The translations under genes and the position numbers were made by a program. 64,000 bases of DNA from an uncultured Clostridia bacterium (GTDB lineage: Bacteria; Bacillota; Clostridia; Oscillospirales; Ruminococcaceae), in assembly GCA_947624155.1 (NCBI GenBank), contig CANQJB010000003.1, positions 1-64,000 on the forward strand, read 5' to 3'. Shown here piece by piece: positions 41,698 through 51,131 of this stretch. The notes beneath the pieces are model-generated. The model made no database searches. It saw nothing but the letters and a program-made list of their open reading frames with translations, and had not been told where the DNA came from. Position 1 is the stretch's first letter, and each line of letters begins with the position of its first letter.

Positions 41698-43461
41698 TCA
41701 GTTCCTTTTGGATTTGCTTATCTCAGAGAAATATTTCAGAAAATCGTCGTCAGACATCTCTGACGGGTCGATATCAACAACGCCCTTTTTCAGCAGATCA
41801 ATGTAGTCTGAAAGCGTATTCCGGTCGACCGCCATCTCCCGCGAGCGCACAAGAATACTTGATATTCTGCCCATCTCGTCGGCCGAAAATTCGCTTCCCA
41901 GCGAGGCCAGGCTGCATTCGCCGAAATAACCGTACTGCTCCTTCAGGGCGGCGTAGACCCTTTTATTGAAGCTTGTGATCCACTCGTCGGGGTCGAGGGC
42001 TTTGAAGATTTCGGCGGCAGAATCGGGGTGGTTAAGAATATATGCGATAAGCCCCTCCTCGGCTCTCGCCTGCTTCGGGAATTTGGTCGATTCGGGGTTG
42101 ATCTCGTCGCGCTTCGTCCCCGAGGCGATCCGGTTCCACTCCCTTTTTTCGGACTGCGCCCGCTTCTTTCTCATTATCGCCGAAACCTCGGCGGCGACTA
42201 TGTCCTTTGAGATCCCCTGCTCTGCGGCAACGCGGGAAATATATACCTCGCGCTCGATTCGGTTTTCGATTCCCGAGAGAACCTCGACGGCACGCTTTAA
42301 ATATTCGACTCTGCCGAGATCGCCGTCGAGATCAAGACCCGACTTTGCGTTTGCGAGCTCATAGTCGGTCGAGCCCTCTGAGCCCTGCAGAAGAAGCTTG
42401 AAGCGCTCCGGCCCGTAGCGTTTTAAGTAGTCGTCAACGTCCTTGACGCCGTCGCCCGAGACCCTTATCACCTTTGCCGAAAGCCCCGCCGCGCCGAGAA
42501 TCGAGATCGCGGCCTGAGTCGCCTTTCGTCCCGCCTCGTCGGCGTCATAGCTTATGTAGACCTCGTCGCAGTATTGCGACATCAGCCGCGCGTGTTCGCC
42601 GGTTATCGCCGTTCCGCAGGTCGCGACGGCTTCTTTAAAGCCCGCCTGATGGAGCGAGATAACATCGACGTTTCCCTCGCAGAGTATCAGCCGCTTTGAC
42701 CTGACCGATTCGTTTTTTGCAAAGTTGAGCGCGAAAAGCGTCCTGCTCTTTTTATAGAGCGGGGTCTCGCGGGAGTTGAGGTATTTTCCGCCCTTCGGGT
42801 TTTCTTCGAGAGTTCTGCCCGAAAAGGCGATCACATTTCCCCGAAGATCGAAGATCGGGAAGATCACCCGATTGACGAAAAAGTCGAAGGTTCGGCCGTT
42901 CTTTTCACTCAAAAGGCTTGCGCGCAAAAGTTCCTGCTCGGTGAAGCCGTTGGCGAGCATATAGTTTTTGAGGCTTGTCCAGTGGTTCGGCGCAACTCCG
43001 AGCCCGAAGCTCTTTATCGTTTCGGGGGTCAGCCTGCGCTTTTCGATCAGATATCTGAGGCCCTCTGCGCCGTCGGGTGTTCTGAGATTCTGATAAAAAA
43101 ATCTCGCGGCGGCCTTGTTTATCTCGGCAAGGCGGCGCTTTTCGCGCCCCGCTCTGTCGTCATAGCCGTCCTCCGGCATCGCCATTCCGGCCCGCTGGGC
43201 CAAAAATCTGACCGCCTCGATATAGTCGAGGTTCTCGATCTTCATAATGAAGGTGATTACGTCCCCGCCGGCGTGGCATCCGAAGCAGAAGAAGCTGCCG
43301 TTGTCGGTGTAGACGGTGCAGGACGGGGTTTTTTCGGAGTGGAACGGACAGAGGCATTTGAGGTTGCGGCCGGCGCGCTTCAGTGAAACATAGCCGCGCA
43401 TCACGTCCTCGATCCTGTTCTGATCCTTAAGCTGTTCCAAAAATTCAGCCGGCAGCGGCAT
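41698..43461 (-). CDS. dnaG: DNA primase DnaG
   Basis: 587 residues. It makes RNA primers at the replication fork. The N-terminal zinc finger has Cys38, His41, Cys59 and Cys62. The TOPRIM core holds L-I-L-C-E-G-N-V-D-V-I and Y-D-A-D-E-A-G. The C-terminal helicase-binding domain (from about 440) is present. It is followed by rpoD with a 23-base gap, the classic macromolecular-synthesis order of Clostridia. Confidence 0.98.
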   Translation of the reverse strand: MPLPAEFLEQLKDQNRIEDVMRGYVSLKRAGRNLKCLCPFHSEKTPSCTVYTDNGSFFCFGCHAGGDVITFIMKIENLDYIEAVRFLAQRAGMAMPEDGYDDRAGREKRRLAEINKAAARFFYQNLRTPDGAEGLRYLIEKRRLTPETIKSFGLGVAPNHWTSLKNYMLANGFTEQELLRASLLSEKNGRTFDFFVNRVIFPIFDLRGNVIAFSGRTLEENPKGGKYLNSRETPLYKKSRTLFALNFAKNESVRSKRLILCEGNVDVISLHQAGFKEAVATCGTAITGEHARLMSQYCDEVYISYDADEAGRKATQAAISILGAAGLSAKVIRVSGDGVKDVDDYLKRYGPERFKLLLQGSEGSTDYELANAKSGLDLDGDLGRVEYLKRAVEVLSGIENRIEREVYISRVAAEQGISKDIVAAEVSAIMRKKRAQSEKREWNRIASGTKRDEINPESTKFPKQARAEEGLIAYILNHPDSAAEIFKALDPDEWITSFNKRVYAALKEQYGYFGECSLASLGSEFSADEMGRISSILVRSREMAVDRNTLSDYIDLLKKGVVDIDPSEMSDDDFLKYFSEISKSKRN

Positions 43462-43498
43462 TATTTCACCTCATTTCGCCTTTTGGCCGTGTTATAAT

Positions 43499-44527
43499 CT
43501 ATTGCGAAGCGGCGGGGTAGGAACCCCAGCCCTTCGGGACAAAGATGTCAAGGAAAAGATTGATGCAGTAGCCGTCGGTCATTCCGGCGATATAGTCGCA
43601 GACCGCGGTGTCGGTGTCAAAGAGGTCGGCGAGCCGCAGATAGTCGGGCGGAAGCTTTTCGGGGCTCTCGGTGAAATATCCGTAGAGCTTTTCGATCATC
43701 AGCTTTGCCTTCGACTCTTCAGACTTGCAGACCGGATTGCGGTAGACGTTGGCAAACATAAACTCCGAAAGGGCGTTTTTCGCCCGCTCGATTTCGGGGG
43801 AATAGTGAAGCTCGGCGGCGCCGTTTTTTATCAGAGAGTTGACAAGCGAGGTTATTCTCTGCGACTTTGTCAGCCCGAGAACGTCGGTCGCCTCCTTCGG
43901 AAGATCCTCCTTCGAGATAACTCCGGCACGGATCGCGTCCTCGATGTCGTGGTTGATATAGGCGATAACGTCGGCAAACCTGACGACATAGCCCTCTTTT
44001 GTGTCGGCGATTTGGTCGGTGTGCTTTAAAATTCCGTCCCTGACCTCGGCGGTAAGGTTGAGTCCCCTGCCGTCCTTTTCGATCAGGTCGACGACTCTGA
44101 CGCTCTGGACATAGTGCTTGAAGCCTTTCGGAGAAAGCTGATCCAGAATCGCCTCGCCGGCGTGGCCGAACGGGGTGTGGCCGAGATCGTGGCCGAGGGC
44201 GATCGCCTCGGTGAGGTCTTCGTTGAGCCGAAGAGCGCGGGAGATTGTCCTCGCAATCTGGCTGACCTCAAGGGTGTGAGTCAGTCGGGTGCGGTAGTGG
44301 TCGCCGGTCGGATTCAAAAAGACCTGAGTTTTCTGCTTCAGCCTCGCGAAGGCGTTGCAGTGTATTATTCTGTCGCGGTCGCGCTGAAAGTCGGTGCGCA
44401 GGCTGCATTTTTCCTCCGGCCGAAGCCGCCCTTTTGAATTGACGCTCAGGCAGGCATAGGGCGAGAGAACGCTTTTTTCCGCGAGCTCTGTATATTCCCG
44501 AGGGCAGAGATCTTCAATTTCCGGCAC
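43499..44527 (-). CDS. dgt: Deoxyguanosinetriphosphate triphosphohydrolase-like protein
   Basis: 342 residues from a GTG start, HD-domain hydrolase that splits dNTPs into nucleoside and triphosphate. The conserved opening L-S-P-Y-A and R-T-D-F-Q-R-D-R-D-R-I-I-H are present. T-R-L-T-H-T-L-E-V-S-Q-I-A-R and the metal site H-D-L-G-H-T-P-F-G-H-A-G follow, so the HD residues are intact. I chose GTG 44527 because GGGGAGG lies nine bases before it; an ATG at 44551 is in frame and would add eight residues but has no site. It heads the dgt-dnaG-rpoD operon. Confidence 0.93.
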   Translation of the reverse strand: MPEIEDLCPREYTELAEKSVLSPYACLSVNSKGRLRPEEKCSLRTDFQRDRDRIIHCNAFARLKQKTQVFLNPTGDHYRTRLTHTLEVSQIARTISRALRLNEDLTEAIALGHDLGHTPFGHAGEAILDQLSPKGFKHYVQSVRVVDLIEKDGRGLNLTAEVRDGILKHTDQIADTKEGYVVRFADVIAYINHDIEDAIRAGVISKEDLPKEATDVLGLTKSQRITSLVNSLIKNGAAELHYSPEIERAKNALSEFMFANVYRNPVCKSEESKAKLMIEKLYGYFTESPEKLPPDYLRLADLFDTDTAVCDYIAGMTDGYCINLFLDIFVPKGWGSYPAASQ

Positions 44528-44585
44528 AGCCGCATACCTCCCCGATAACATATTGATTCTTTATCATGGCTTTATACAATAATAA

Positions 44586-44631
44586 TGAGAAAACTCCTCT
44601 TATTTATTTTTGACAAGAGAAGTTTTTTGTA
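44586..44631 (-). terminator. Possible terminator between yigZ and dgt
   Basis: Stem of about 12 bases with one G-U pair (AAAACTCCTCTT type with AAGAGAAGTTTT), T-run weak on the minus strand. Confidence 0.45.
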
Positions 44632-44675
44632 TGCTTGCACAAAATAATTTTAACATAAATGTTGAATATGACAAA

Positions 44676-45296
44676 TCAGGCGAAGTCGGCGAAATAGGGC
44701 TCCGAGCTTTTGATCTCGATTTTTCCGTTTGAAATGTCGGTCAGCTTTTCGGCAAAGCTGCCGCAGAGTTCATTCCGGCAAAGTAGCGTCAGCCTGACCT
44801 TGTCGGCGAAGTCCTGCGAAAGCGTTTTGATTTCAAATTCCGGCAGCAGCCGCAGCACACGGTCATAGAGAGTGTAGTCAAGAGTCAGGCAGAGATCTCT
44901 GGCCTCGCACATCAGCCTGATCTGCGCTGCTGCGACAGCCTTTGACGCCGCCGAGGAATAGGCGCGGGTCAGGCCGCCCTTTCCGAGAAGTATTCCCCCG
45001 AAATAGCGGGTTACGATGACGCAGACGTCGACAAGGCCGTTCTTTTGGATAACGTCGAGAATCGGGGAGCCTGCGGTGCCTTGTGGCTCGCCGTCGTCAG
45101 AAAAGCGGGTTTCGAAGCCGTCGCGCAGAGTATAGGCGTAGCAGTTGTGGCGCGCGCGGCGGTGCTCGGCTCTGACCGAGTCGATAAACTCCGCGGCCTC
45201 CTCTGACGAAGTGACCGGCGCTATCTTCGCGATAAACTCGCTCTTTTCGATCACAATGCTGTCCTGAGCGGGGGCTCTGACTGTCTTATAGGGCAT
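44676..45296 (-). CDS. YigZ/IMPACT family protein
   Basis: 206 residues. Its two-domain layout is that of the YigZ/IMPACT family: an N-terminal domain with the signature segment D-D-G-E-P-Q-G-T-A-G-S-P-I-L, V-V-V-type strand and R-Y-F-G-G-I-L-L-G-K-G-G-L-T-R-A-Y, then a C-terminal EF-G-like fold. The family is linked to translation or stress, but its bacterial role is not settled. It is a single gene with AAGGAG before the ATG, between rpmE and dgt. Confidence 0.93.
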   Translation of the reverse strand: MPYKTVRAPAQDSIVIEKSEFIAKIAPVTSSEEAAEFIDSVRAEHRRARHNCYAYTLRDGFETRFSDDGEPQGTAGSPILDVIQKNGLVDVCVIVTRYFGGILLGKGGLTRAYSSAASKAVAAAQIRLMCEARDLCLTLDYTLYDRVLRLLPEFEIKTLSQDFADKVRLTLLCRNELCGSFAEKLTDISNGKIEIKSSEPYFADFA

Positions 45297-45314
45297 TTAA
45301 AACTCTCCTTAAAA

Positions 45315-45345
45315 CATAAAATCCGGAAATCAATTCCGGATTTTA
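45315..45345 (-). terminator. Terminator of rpmE
   Basis: AAAATCCGGA/TCCGGATTTT stem with a seven-base loop and T on the minus strand, directly after the rpmE stop. Confidence 0.8.
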
Positions 45346-45353
45346 CACTCAAA

Positions 45354-45566
45354 TCAGTCCTTCTTATCGAGGCCGTAGCGCCTGTTGAAGCGGTCAACAC
45401 GTCCGCCGGTGTCAACCAGCTTCTGTTTACCGGTAAAGAACGGGTGGCACTTTGAGCAGATTTCAACCTTAATGTTCTTCTTGGTGGATCTGGTCTCGAT
45501 GACATTGCCGCAAGCACAGGTGATTGTAGTGGGTTCGTACTTGGGGTGGATACCTTCCTTAGGCAT
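45354..45566 (-). CDS. rpmE: Ribosomal protein L31, zinc-binding form
   Basis: 70 residues. The zinc ligands are Cys17, Cys19, Cys37 and Cys40, so this is the zinc-replete form and not the zinc-free paralogue. The core H-P-F-F-T-G-K-Q and the basic R-F-N-R-R-Y-G tail are standard. AAAGGAGAG before the ATG is strong. It is transcribed alone with a terminator behind it. Confidence 0.98.
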   Translation of the reverse strand: MPKEGIHPKYEPTTITCACGNVIETRSTKKNIKVEICSKCHPFFTGKQKLVDTGGRVDRFNRRYGLDKKD

Positions 45567-45718
45567 TAAAAGCTCTCCTTTCTGAATCGGATTTATTTTA
45601 CCAATAGCAGCCCATCATCCGATTCAGACAGTAGTGCTATGTGGATTCAATAATCATCGCCGAAACCGGCAACGATTAGTATAACATATTCGTCAAAAAA
45701 ATGCAAGTCTTTTTTTGA

Positions 45719-46750
45719 TTATTCTATCGAAAGATTGAGAAAATCGAGATTGACCCCCTCGAGGTCGGTTCTCTCGACGGCGGTGAGCATCAGATAACAG
45801 GCTTTTGGCGGCTCCCCGGGCGGGGGCTGGTCGGCGTCGACGGTCATATAAATTTCGAGATTGTTGACAAACAGCTCCGAAACGGTCGGCTCCTTTTCGG
45901 AGGCGCAGGGAATCACCATCGCGATGATTATATATCTTTCACAGATCTCCCAGTTATAAAGGGTACCGATATAGCTGCCGAAGCTGCTTTCGAGGTCATA
46001 GGAATTCTTATTGAGGTCATAGAAATAGACGAGCTCGTTATAGCCGTCGATTATGTCGACAACGACGCCCGGGTTGTCGGTCAGCGGTTCGGCGTCATAG
46101 GTAAAATTGCTGCCGCTGACAAATTCGGGGTAATAAAGCAGGAAGTTTTCGGCGTCGTAGGCTGAGGTCTTTTCGCCGTCGGTAACCTCGGTTATCTCAA
46201 CGCTCAGCGGCTTGCCGTCGACGGTCGAAAAGCTGCCCTTGGGTGCGGTGAAGATCAGGTGATAGAGAGTCTGGTGCTGCGGGGCGTTTTCGGGGATATG
46301 CCGTTCCAGCCTGACGGTTACGCCGCCGTCGGTGATCTCGATCGGCTCGGCGGTGTGGCTAATATATGAGCTGGGCTCGTCGATCGCGAGAACCAGAACG
46401 TCGGTCGAAGCGAGAAATTCGTCGGTGAAGGAGTTCATCGCGAGAGTGAACCTCCGCCCGTAGAAAAACAGGTTCGAGGTCGAGTCGTAATAGTCCGCGA
46501 CCTCGCGATAGGAATTAAACACCCGAACATAGGGCAGCCCGAGGACCTCGGAGGGGGTGTGAGAAAAGTTCATTGTCAGATAGCTGCCGTAAAGCTCGCC
46601 GGCATAAAGGGTCTGCCCCGGCTCCGGCACGACCGTTTCAACCGTGTCGCCCGAGCTGAGCGGCGAATCGGAGATCTCGGACATACAGCCCGAGAGCGCA
46701 AACACGAGCGCCATGACCAAAGCCAGGGCGATAATACGCAATTTTTTCAT
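45719..46750 (-). CDS. Lipoprotein of unknown function
   Basis: 343 residues. The signal peptide ends in the lipobox L-S-G-C (Cys22). The mature part shows no family I can name with confidence. About residues 95-190 hold F-F-Y-G-R-R-F, D-V-L-V-L-A-I-D-E-P, then H-T-A-E-P-I-E-I. This is a beta-rich pattern somewhat like the PrcB C-terminal domain of protease-complex regulators, but that likeness is weak. A second beta-rich half follows (about 200-343). AAAGGAG precedes the ATG. Repeat copy B lies just upstream of its promoter region. Confidence 0.75.
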   Translation of the reverse strand: MKKLRIIALALVMALVFALSGCMSEISDSPLSSGDTVETVVPEPGQTLYAGELYGSYLTMNFSHTPSEVLGLPYVRVFNSYREVADYYDSTSNLFFYGRRFTLAMNSFTDEFLASTDVLVLAIDEPSSYISHTAEPIEITDGGVTVRLERHIPENAPQHQTLYHLIFTAPKGSFSTVDGKPLSVEITEVTDGEKTSAYDAENFLLYYPEFVSGSNFTYDAEPLTDNPGVVVDIIDGYNELVYFYDLNKNSYDLESSFGSYIGTLYNWEICERYIIIAMVIPCASEKEPTVSELFVNNLEIYMTVDADQPPPGEPPKACYLMLTAVERTDLEGVNLDFLNLSIE

Positions 46751-47020
46751 TCACGGCGCTCCTTTCGGTGATATTATTTGCAGCTTCCGCCCGGCTTATA
46801 ACCGCCGCCCGAAATCGCAATACACAGTTATTTTATCACACTTCATCGGAAAAAGCAATATGCAGATGTGTCCGAGATGTGGCCGAAGCGGCCACATCAA
46901 TAAGATAGAAGTTAGAAATCAGATGTTAGAGTTTCAAAGTGTAGCCATCTAAATGCTGCAAATAATGCATAAGAAACAGTCATCAGGTTATCAATTCACC
47001 CCACTTTAAACTTCACCCCA
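46751..47020. other. Gene-free region with the second dispersed repeat
   Basis: No convincing gene. Repeat copy B occupies 46864-46937. The rest should include the lipoprotein promoter on the minus strand, which I could not place. The sigma-gene terminator follows at 47021. Confidence 0.55.
46864..46937. repeat. Dispersed repeat, copy B
   Basis: Similar over its whole length to 36488-36560. It has a nine-base hairpin (46876-46884 with 46890-46898) followed by GAAGTTAGA and CAGATGTTAGA blocks. Confidence 0.75.
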
Positions 47021-47059
47021 AAAACTGCGGGGAACCCTTTTGGGTTCCCCGCAGTTTTT
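47021..47059 (-). terminator. Terminator of the extended sigma-factor gene
   Basis: Perfect 17-base stem (47021-47037 with 47042-47058) directly behind the stop, A/T on both sides. Confidence 0.85.
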
Positions 47060-48685
47060 TTAAACCAGTATCCAGCTCGTTCCCTTAAAACGGTCGGAGC
47101 CGGTGAGAGGCTTCAGAGCGCTGCGCTCGACCAGCTCTTCCATAACGATGTCGCCGAAGCGGTCGGTCATCTTTGCAGTCAGCTCTATCTGGTCGGCGAT
47201 TATCGGCGAGTTGTCCTCGCGAAGTATCCCGACGAGTTCCTTCTGCACACTCCTGCGAAGCTCCGAAAGCTCCTCAAAGGCGGGGTGAGACGCTAATATG
47301 TCCAAACAGACCTGCGGCGTATATTTTGAACTCATCGCGCCCTCGAATACGAGTATGTCCGGAGTAACGCTGCCGTCGGGCTCGGTGTGGGCATAAACTC
47401 CCTCGACGCTTTCCCAAAGCAGTTTTTCGCTCTCCGAGAGATCCGAAACCTTTCTGCCGTTTTTGATTACATCGGCGAGAAGGGTTATCGAACCCATTGA
47501 AAACTTTATTTCGGGGTTGTCGCTGTCTCCGCCGAAGCCGCAGACTGTCTGCCGCGCAAACGACATTTTGTCTGTCGCGGCGCTTTGGTTATCAAGACCT
47601 CCGTAGGCGGGGCGGTCGTATTCCTCAAAGCCGACAAACTGCCATTTTTCGCCGTCTTCGCGGACAGCAGGCGCGGGCGAGGGCTGCTCGGTGCCTCTGA
47701 GAATCGCGTCGGAGATATACCAAAGAAGCTCGTTGTCGGTTATCTTCCCGTTTCTGACGCAGCCGAGCGCCTTGATCTTCGGCAGTGCATATTCCGAAAT
47801 GATTTTTACAAGGTCGGCTCCCTCGTTGGAGTGGCTGAACTGAACGCCGTAGAGCTTTTTCTGGATATCGCGGGAGAGAATGGGGATATTTGTGATGTAC
47901 TTGTTTCCGACCTTTTTAAGGAGAGTCGTGCGGACAAGCCCGTCGATCTCGTCCTCCATATAGGGCAGCGCGACGCCGAGCGCGATCGCGAGCTCCTCGG
48001 CGGTCTCGGGGTTGTTTGAAGCTTCGAGGAGAATGTTTTTCGGTATCTTCTTTTTGACCTCGTCAAAGGGGAAGCGGTCTGCGGGGAACCACCCGCTGCC
48101 GTTGAAGCTGACTTCCTCGGGCTTATAGCTTTTCGGTCCGAATTCTCTTGCCATATTTATTCCTTCTTTCAGTTTTTTTCTTGCGCGGACAAGTCTTGAC
48201 TTGACCGTGTTCTCGGGGAGATTCAGCGAGCGAGAGATGTCTTTTAATGAGCGGTCCTCGATGTAAAACGCCGTCAGAATATCGCGGTAGTCTGAGGATA
48301 TGAACGCCAGCTCACGCCGAAGCAGCTTAAGCTCCTCTTCACGAACCAGTCTGTCCTCAAAGTGCTCCGAGCCGTCCTCAAGCTCATATTCCGAAATGTC
48401 TTCTCCTGCCGAGCGCTCGCGGTATTTTCTGCGCCTTTCGGCAAAGTCGGCATGGCGGTTGCGCGCCACCTGCCACACCCACGCGGCAAAGCTTTCGGGC
48501 AGAGCGCCCTTTCTGAGCGAGGTTATTACTGCGAGCGAAATGTCTGAACAAAGCTCCTCGGCGGCTTGGGTGTCGCCGGTCTTTCTTAAACAGAAATAGA
48601 AGACGTTTTCCATAAAATCGCGGCAGTATTCGCGGATCAGCTCATCTGACGGGCTCGGAACCGTTCTTTCTCTCACGCTTTTCAT
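47060..48685 (-). CDS. Sigma-70 family factor with a large C-terminal extension
   Basis: 541 residues. The first third is an ECF-like sigma factor: region 2 about 20-85 (A-A-E-E-L-C-S-D-I near 41-49, W-V-W-Q-V-A-R-N-R near 69-77) and region 4 about 118-172 (L-K-D-I-S-R-S-L-N-L-P-E-N-T-V-K-S-R). A linker leads to a winged-helix-like domain (about 208-270) with P-E-T-A-E-E-L-A-I-A-L-G-V. About 270 further residues resemble nothing I can name. The extension has no membrane helix, so the whole protein is cytosolic. No anti-sigma gene is adjacent; the extension may do that job. AAAGGAG precedes the ATG. Confidence 0.85.
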   Translation of the reverse strand: MKSVRERTVPSPSDELIREYCRDFMENVFYFCLRKTGDTQAAEELCSDISLAVITSLRKGALPESFAAWVWQVARNRHADFAERRRKYRERSAGEDISEYELEDGSEHFEDRLVREEELKLLRRELAFISSDYRDILTAFYIEDRSLKDISRSLNLPENTVKSRLVRARKKLKEGINMAREFGPKSYKPEEVSFNGSGWFPADRFPFDEVKKKIPKNILLEASNNPETAEELAIALGVALPYMEDEIDGLVRTTLLKKVGNKYITNIPILSRDIQKKLYGVQFSHSNEGADLVKIISEYALPKIKALGCVRNGKITDNELLWYISDAILRGTEQPSPAPAVREDGEKWQFVGFEEYDRPAYGGLDNQSAATDKMSFARQTVCGFGGDSDNPEIKFSMGSITLLADVIKNGRKVSDLSESEKLLWESVEGVYAHTEPDGSVTPDILVFEGAMSSKYTPQVCLDILASHPAFEELSELRRSVQKELVGILREDNSPIIADQIELTAKMTDRFGDIVMEELVERSALKPLTGSDRFKGTSWILV

Positions 48686-48748
48686 CTCCTTTCGATAATA
48701 TAGTCGGCGCTTGAAAGAAAAGGGTGCAAGAAAATTTAAAATTATTTC

Positions 48749-48782
48749 AAAAAAGCGGGAGGCCGGTCTCGGTCTCCCGCTT
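48749..48782 (-). terminator. Terminator of the phosphosugar mutase gene
   Basis: AAGCGGGAG (48753-48761) pairs with CTCCCGCTT (48774-48782), and T follow on the minus strand. Confidence 0.8.
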
Positions 48783-48794
48783 GGGCTGTTAATT

Positions 48795-50513
48795 TCAGAA
48801 TCCGAGCTTTGATTTGAAGTCCGCCGCGATCTTTTCGCTGAGCGCCTTCGCCTCGGCCTGAGTCGCTGAGATCGTGGTGTAATAAGCCTTGATCTTCGGC
48901 TCAGTGCCGGAAGGACGGATAATGATCGAAGCGCCGTTTTCGAGCCTGAACTGAATAACGTCGGACTTCGGCAGGTCGATCGGCTTTTCCTCTCCGGTCA
49001 GAAGATCGGTGTCGACCTTCTTTTCGTAATCAGCGAGGCCGACGACTTTATATCCGGCGATCTCCTTAAACGGGTCGGCGTGGAGCGAGGCCATCAGCTT
49101 GGCCATTTCGGCCATTCCCGCCGCGCCCTCGCAGACAAAGTTCGCGATGCCGTGGTAGTAGTTGCCGTATTTTTTATACATAGCCTCTCTCGCTTCGAGG
49201 AGAGAAATGCCCTTCGAGCGGTAATATGCCGCCATTTCGCAGATCATCATCGAGCCGACGACGGCGTCCTTGTCGCGGACATAGGAGCCGACGAGATAGC
49301 CGTAGCTTTCCTCAAAGCCGAAGATATAGCGGTAATCCTCGCCCGCGGCTTCGAGATAGCCGATCTGTTCGCCAATGAACTTAAAGCCGGTCAGAACGTT
49401 GCGGAGCTCGACTCCGTATTCCTTGGCGATCGCCGAGGCGATGTCGGTCGAGACGATCGACTTGATCGCGACGGGGCGGTCGGGCATTGTTCCGAGCGCG
49501 ATGCGCTCCTTGCAGATATATTCGAGAAGAAGCGCGCCGACTTCGTTGCCGCTGAACAGAACATAGTCGCCCTTTCCGTCCGGAACGGCGATTCCGACGC
49601 GGTCGCAGTCGGGGTCGGTCGCGAGAAGAAGGTCGGGCTTGACGGTTTTGCAGAGCTCTAAGCCGAGGGCGAGAGCCTCTTTGATCTCGGGATTCGGGAA
49701 GGGGCAGGTCGGGAATCGGCCGTCGGGGTTTTCCTGCTCGGGGACTACGGTGACGTTCTCGATTCCGATTCTTTTAAGTATCGCGCGGACAGGCTTGTTG
49801 CCGGTGCCGTTGAGAGGGGTATAGACGACCTTCAGACCGGCGGTGCGGGTGAGCTCGGGGTGGACCTGCTGCTTTGCGACTTCGTCGAGATAGCGGTCGA
49901 TAACGTCCTGACCGATAAATTCGATCATTCCGTTCGCGAGGCCCTCATCAAATCCGACAAGCTTTGCTCCGCCGAACATCGGCACCTTTTCGATCGCGTT
50001 GAGAACTCTGTCCGCCGCTTCGATAGTCATCTGGCAGCCGTCGGCGCCGTAGGCTTTATAGCCGTTGTATTTAGAGGGGTTGTGCGAAGCGGTGCAGACT
50101 ATTCCCGCCTTGCAGCCGAGATATCTGACCGCCCAGGAAAGCATCGGGGTCGGCATCAGCTCGGGATAGATATAGGCCTTAATGCCGTTTCCTGCGAGAA
50201 CGCGCGCGGCTTCGCGGGCGAAGACGTCGGACTTGATCCGCGAATCATAGGCGATCGCGACGGCGGAGTCTTTAAACGCGCTGTTGACATAGTCGGCAAG
50301 GCCCTGGGTCGCTCTGCGGATAGTGTAGATATTGAGGCGGTAGGAGCCCGCGCCGATAACTCCGCGCAAGCCGCCGGTGCCGAATTCAAGGTCGCGGTAG
50401 AAGCGGTCTTTGATCGCCTCTTCGTCGCCCTCGATCGATCTCAGCTCCTCGACAAGGTCGGGGTCCTCGGTCGCGTTTTCAAGCCAAAGCTTATAAAGTT
50501 CCAATTCTCTCAT
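48795..50513 (-). CDS. pgm: Alpha-D-phosphohexomutase (phosphoglucomutase/phosphomannomutase)
   Basis: 572 residues. It moves phosphate between C1 and C6 of glucose or mannose. The phosphoserine loop is T-A-S-H-N-P-S-K-Y-N-G (near residue 145), the metal-binding loop D-P-D-C-D-R-V (near 297), and the phosphate-contact site R-P-S-G-T-E-P-K near the end. The length fits the larger PgcA-type clostridial enzymes. The product feeds glycogen, wall teichoic acid or lipid sugar synthesis. It is a single gene with AAAGGAG in front. Confidence 0.95.
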   Translation of the reverse strand: MRELELYKLWLENATEDPDLVEELRSIEGDEEAIKDRFYRDLEFGTGGLRGVIGAGSYRLNIYTIRRATQGLADYVNSAFKDSAVAIAYDSRIKSDVFAREAARVLAGNGIKAYIYPELMPTPMLSWAVRYLGCKAGIVCTASHNPSKYNGYKAYGADGCQMTIEAADRVLNAIEKVPMFGGAKLVGFDEGLANGMIEFIGQDVIDRYLDEVAKQQVHPELTRTAGLKVVYTPLNGTGNKPVRAILKRIGIENVTVVPEQENPDGRFPTCPFPNPEIKEALALGLELCKTVKPDLLLATDPDCDRVGIAVPDGKGDYVLFSGNEVGALLLEYICKERIALGTMPDRPVAIKSIVSTDIASAIAKEYGVELRNVLTGFKFIGEQIGYLEAAGEDYRYIFGFEESYGYLVGSYVRDKDAVVGSMMICEMAAYYRSKGISLLEAREAMYKKYGNYYHGIANFVCEGAAGMAEMAKLMASLHADPFKEIAGYKVVGLADYEKKVDTDLLTGEEKPIDLPKSDVIQFRLENGASIIIRPSGTEPKIKAYYTTISATQAEAKALSEKIAADFKSKLGF

Positions 50514-50621
50514 TATTTTTTAACTCCTTTCGGTATGATATAGCGCTGAACTGATTATACATCATTTCTCACAGAATTTCAATAGCCGGAGCCGATTTTT
50601 TGAAAGAATTGCCCGATTTGC

Positions 50622-50650
50622 TTGACCGGTTTAAAGAGATGTGGTAAAAT
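50622..50650 (+). promoter_or_regulatory. Promoter of the GNAT/zinc-ribbon/comM unit
   Basis: TTGACC (50622-50627), a 17-base spacer and TAAAAT (50645-50650), 27 bases before the first ATG. Confidence 0.65.
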
Positions 50651-50677
50651 AGCAGTATATTTTAAGGAGGCGGAGAT

Positions 50678-51118
50678 ATGGTCAGTCTCAAAGAAGTCGA
50701 TATTTATAACTTCGACGGCATCGTCAACCTTCAAAGAGAAAGCGTTCAGTATGTCGGCGGATCGGAATATGTCCTCGCGGAAGCATATATCTACCGCAGC
50801 GACAGCACCGCCTTCGGAATTTACAGCGGCGACACCCCTGTCGGGCTGGTGATAATCCGCGACCGCCCCGAGGAAGGCTACCCCTATTCCTTCACCGGCC
50901 TTTTTATCGCCGACAACTTTCAGCGAAAGGGCTTAGGGCAGGAAGCAGTTGAGGCGATAATGCAAAAGCTCCGCGCCGAGCGGCTAAGGGACTCGGTCGA
51001 GATTCAGGTCAACGAGAGCAACATTCCCGCGAGAAAGATCTATCAGCGGTGCGGCTTTAAGGAGATTCGGCGCGCAAACTGGAACCCCGATTTTATAGTG
51101 CTGAGAGCTGAGCTTTAA
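50678..51118 (+). CDS. GNAT acetyltransferase
   Basis: 146 residues. The CoA loop is Q-R-K-G-L-G-Q-E-A near 86-94, and the end I-Y-Q-R-C-G-F-K-E-I-R-R is typical. The first part resembles the polyamine-type group seen at 27.7 kb, including the D-x-P-V-G-L-V-I-I strand. The substrate is not known. AAGGAGG precedes the ATG. The next gene starts within 14 bases, so the three genes to comM are probably one transcript. Confidence 0.85.
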   Translation: MVSLKEVDIYNFDGIVNLQRESVQYVGGSEYVLAEAYIYRSDSTAFGIYSGDTPVGLVIIRDRPEEGYPYSFTGLFIADNFQRKGLGQEAVEAIMQKLRAERLRDSVEIQVNESNIPARKIYQRCGFKEIRRANWNPDFIVLRAEL

Positions 51119-51131
51119 AGGAGTGATAAAT

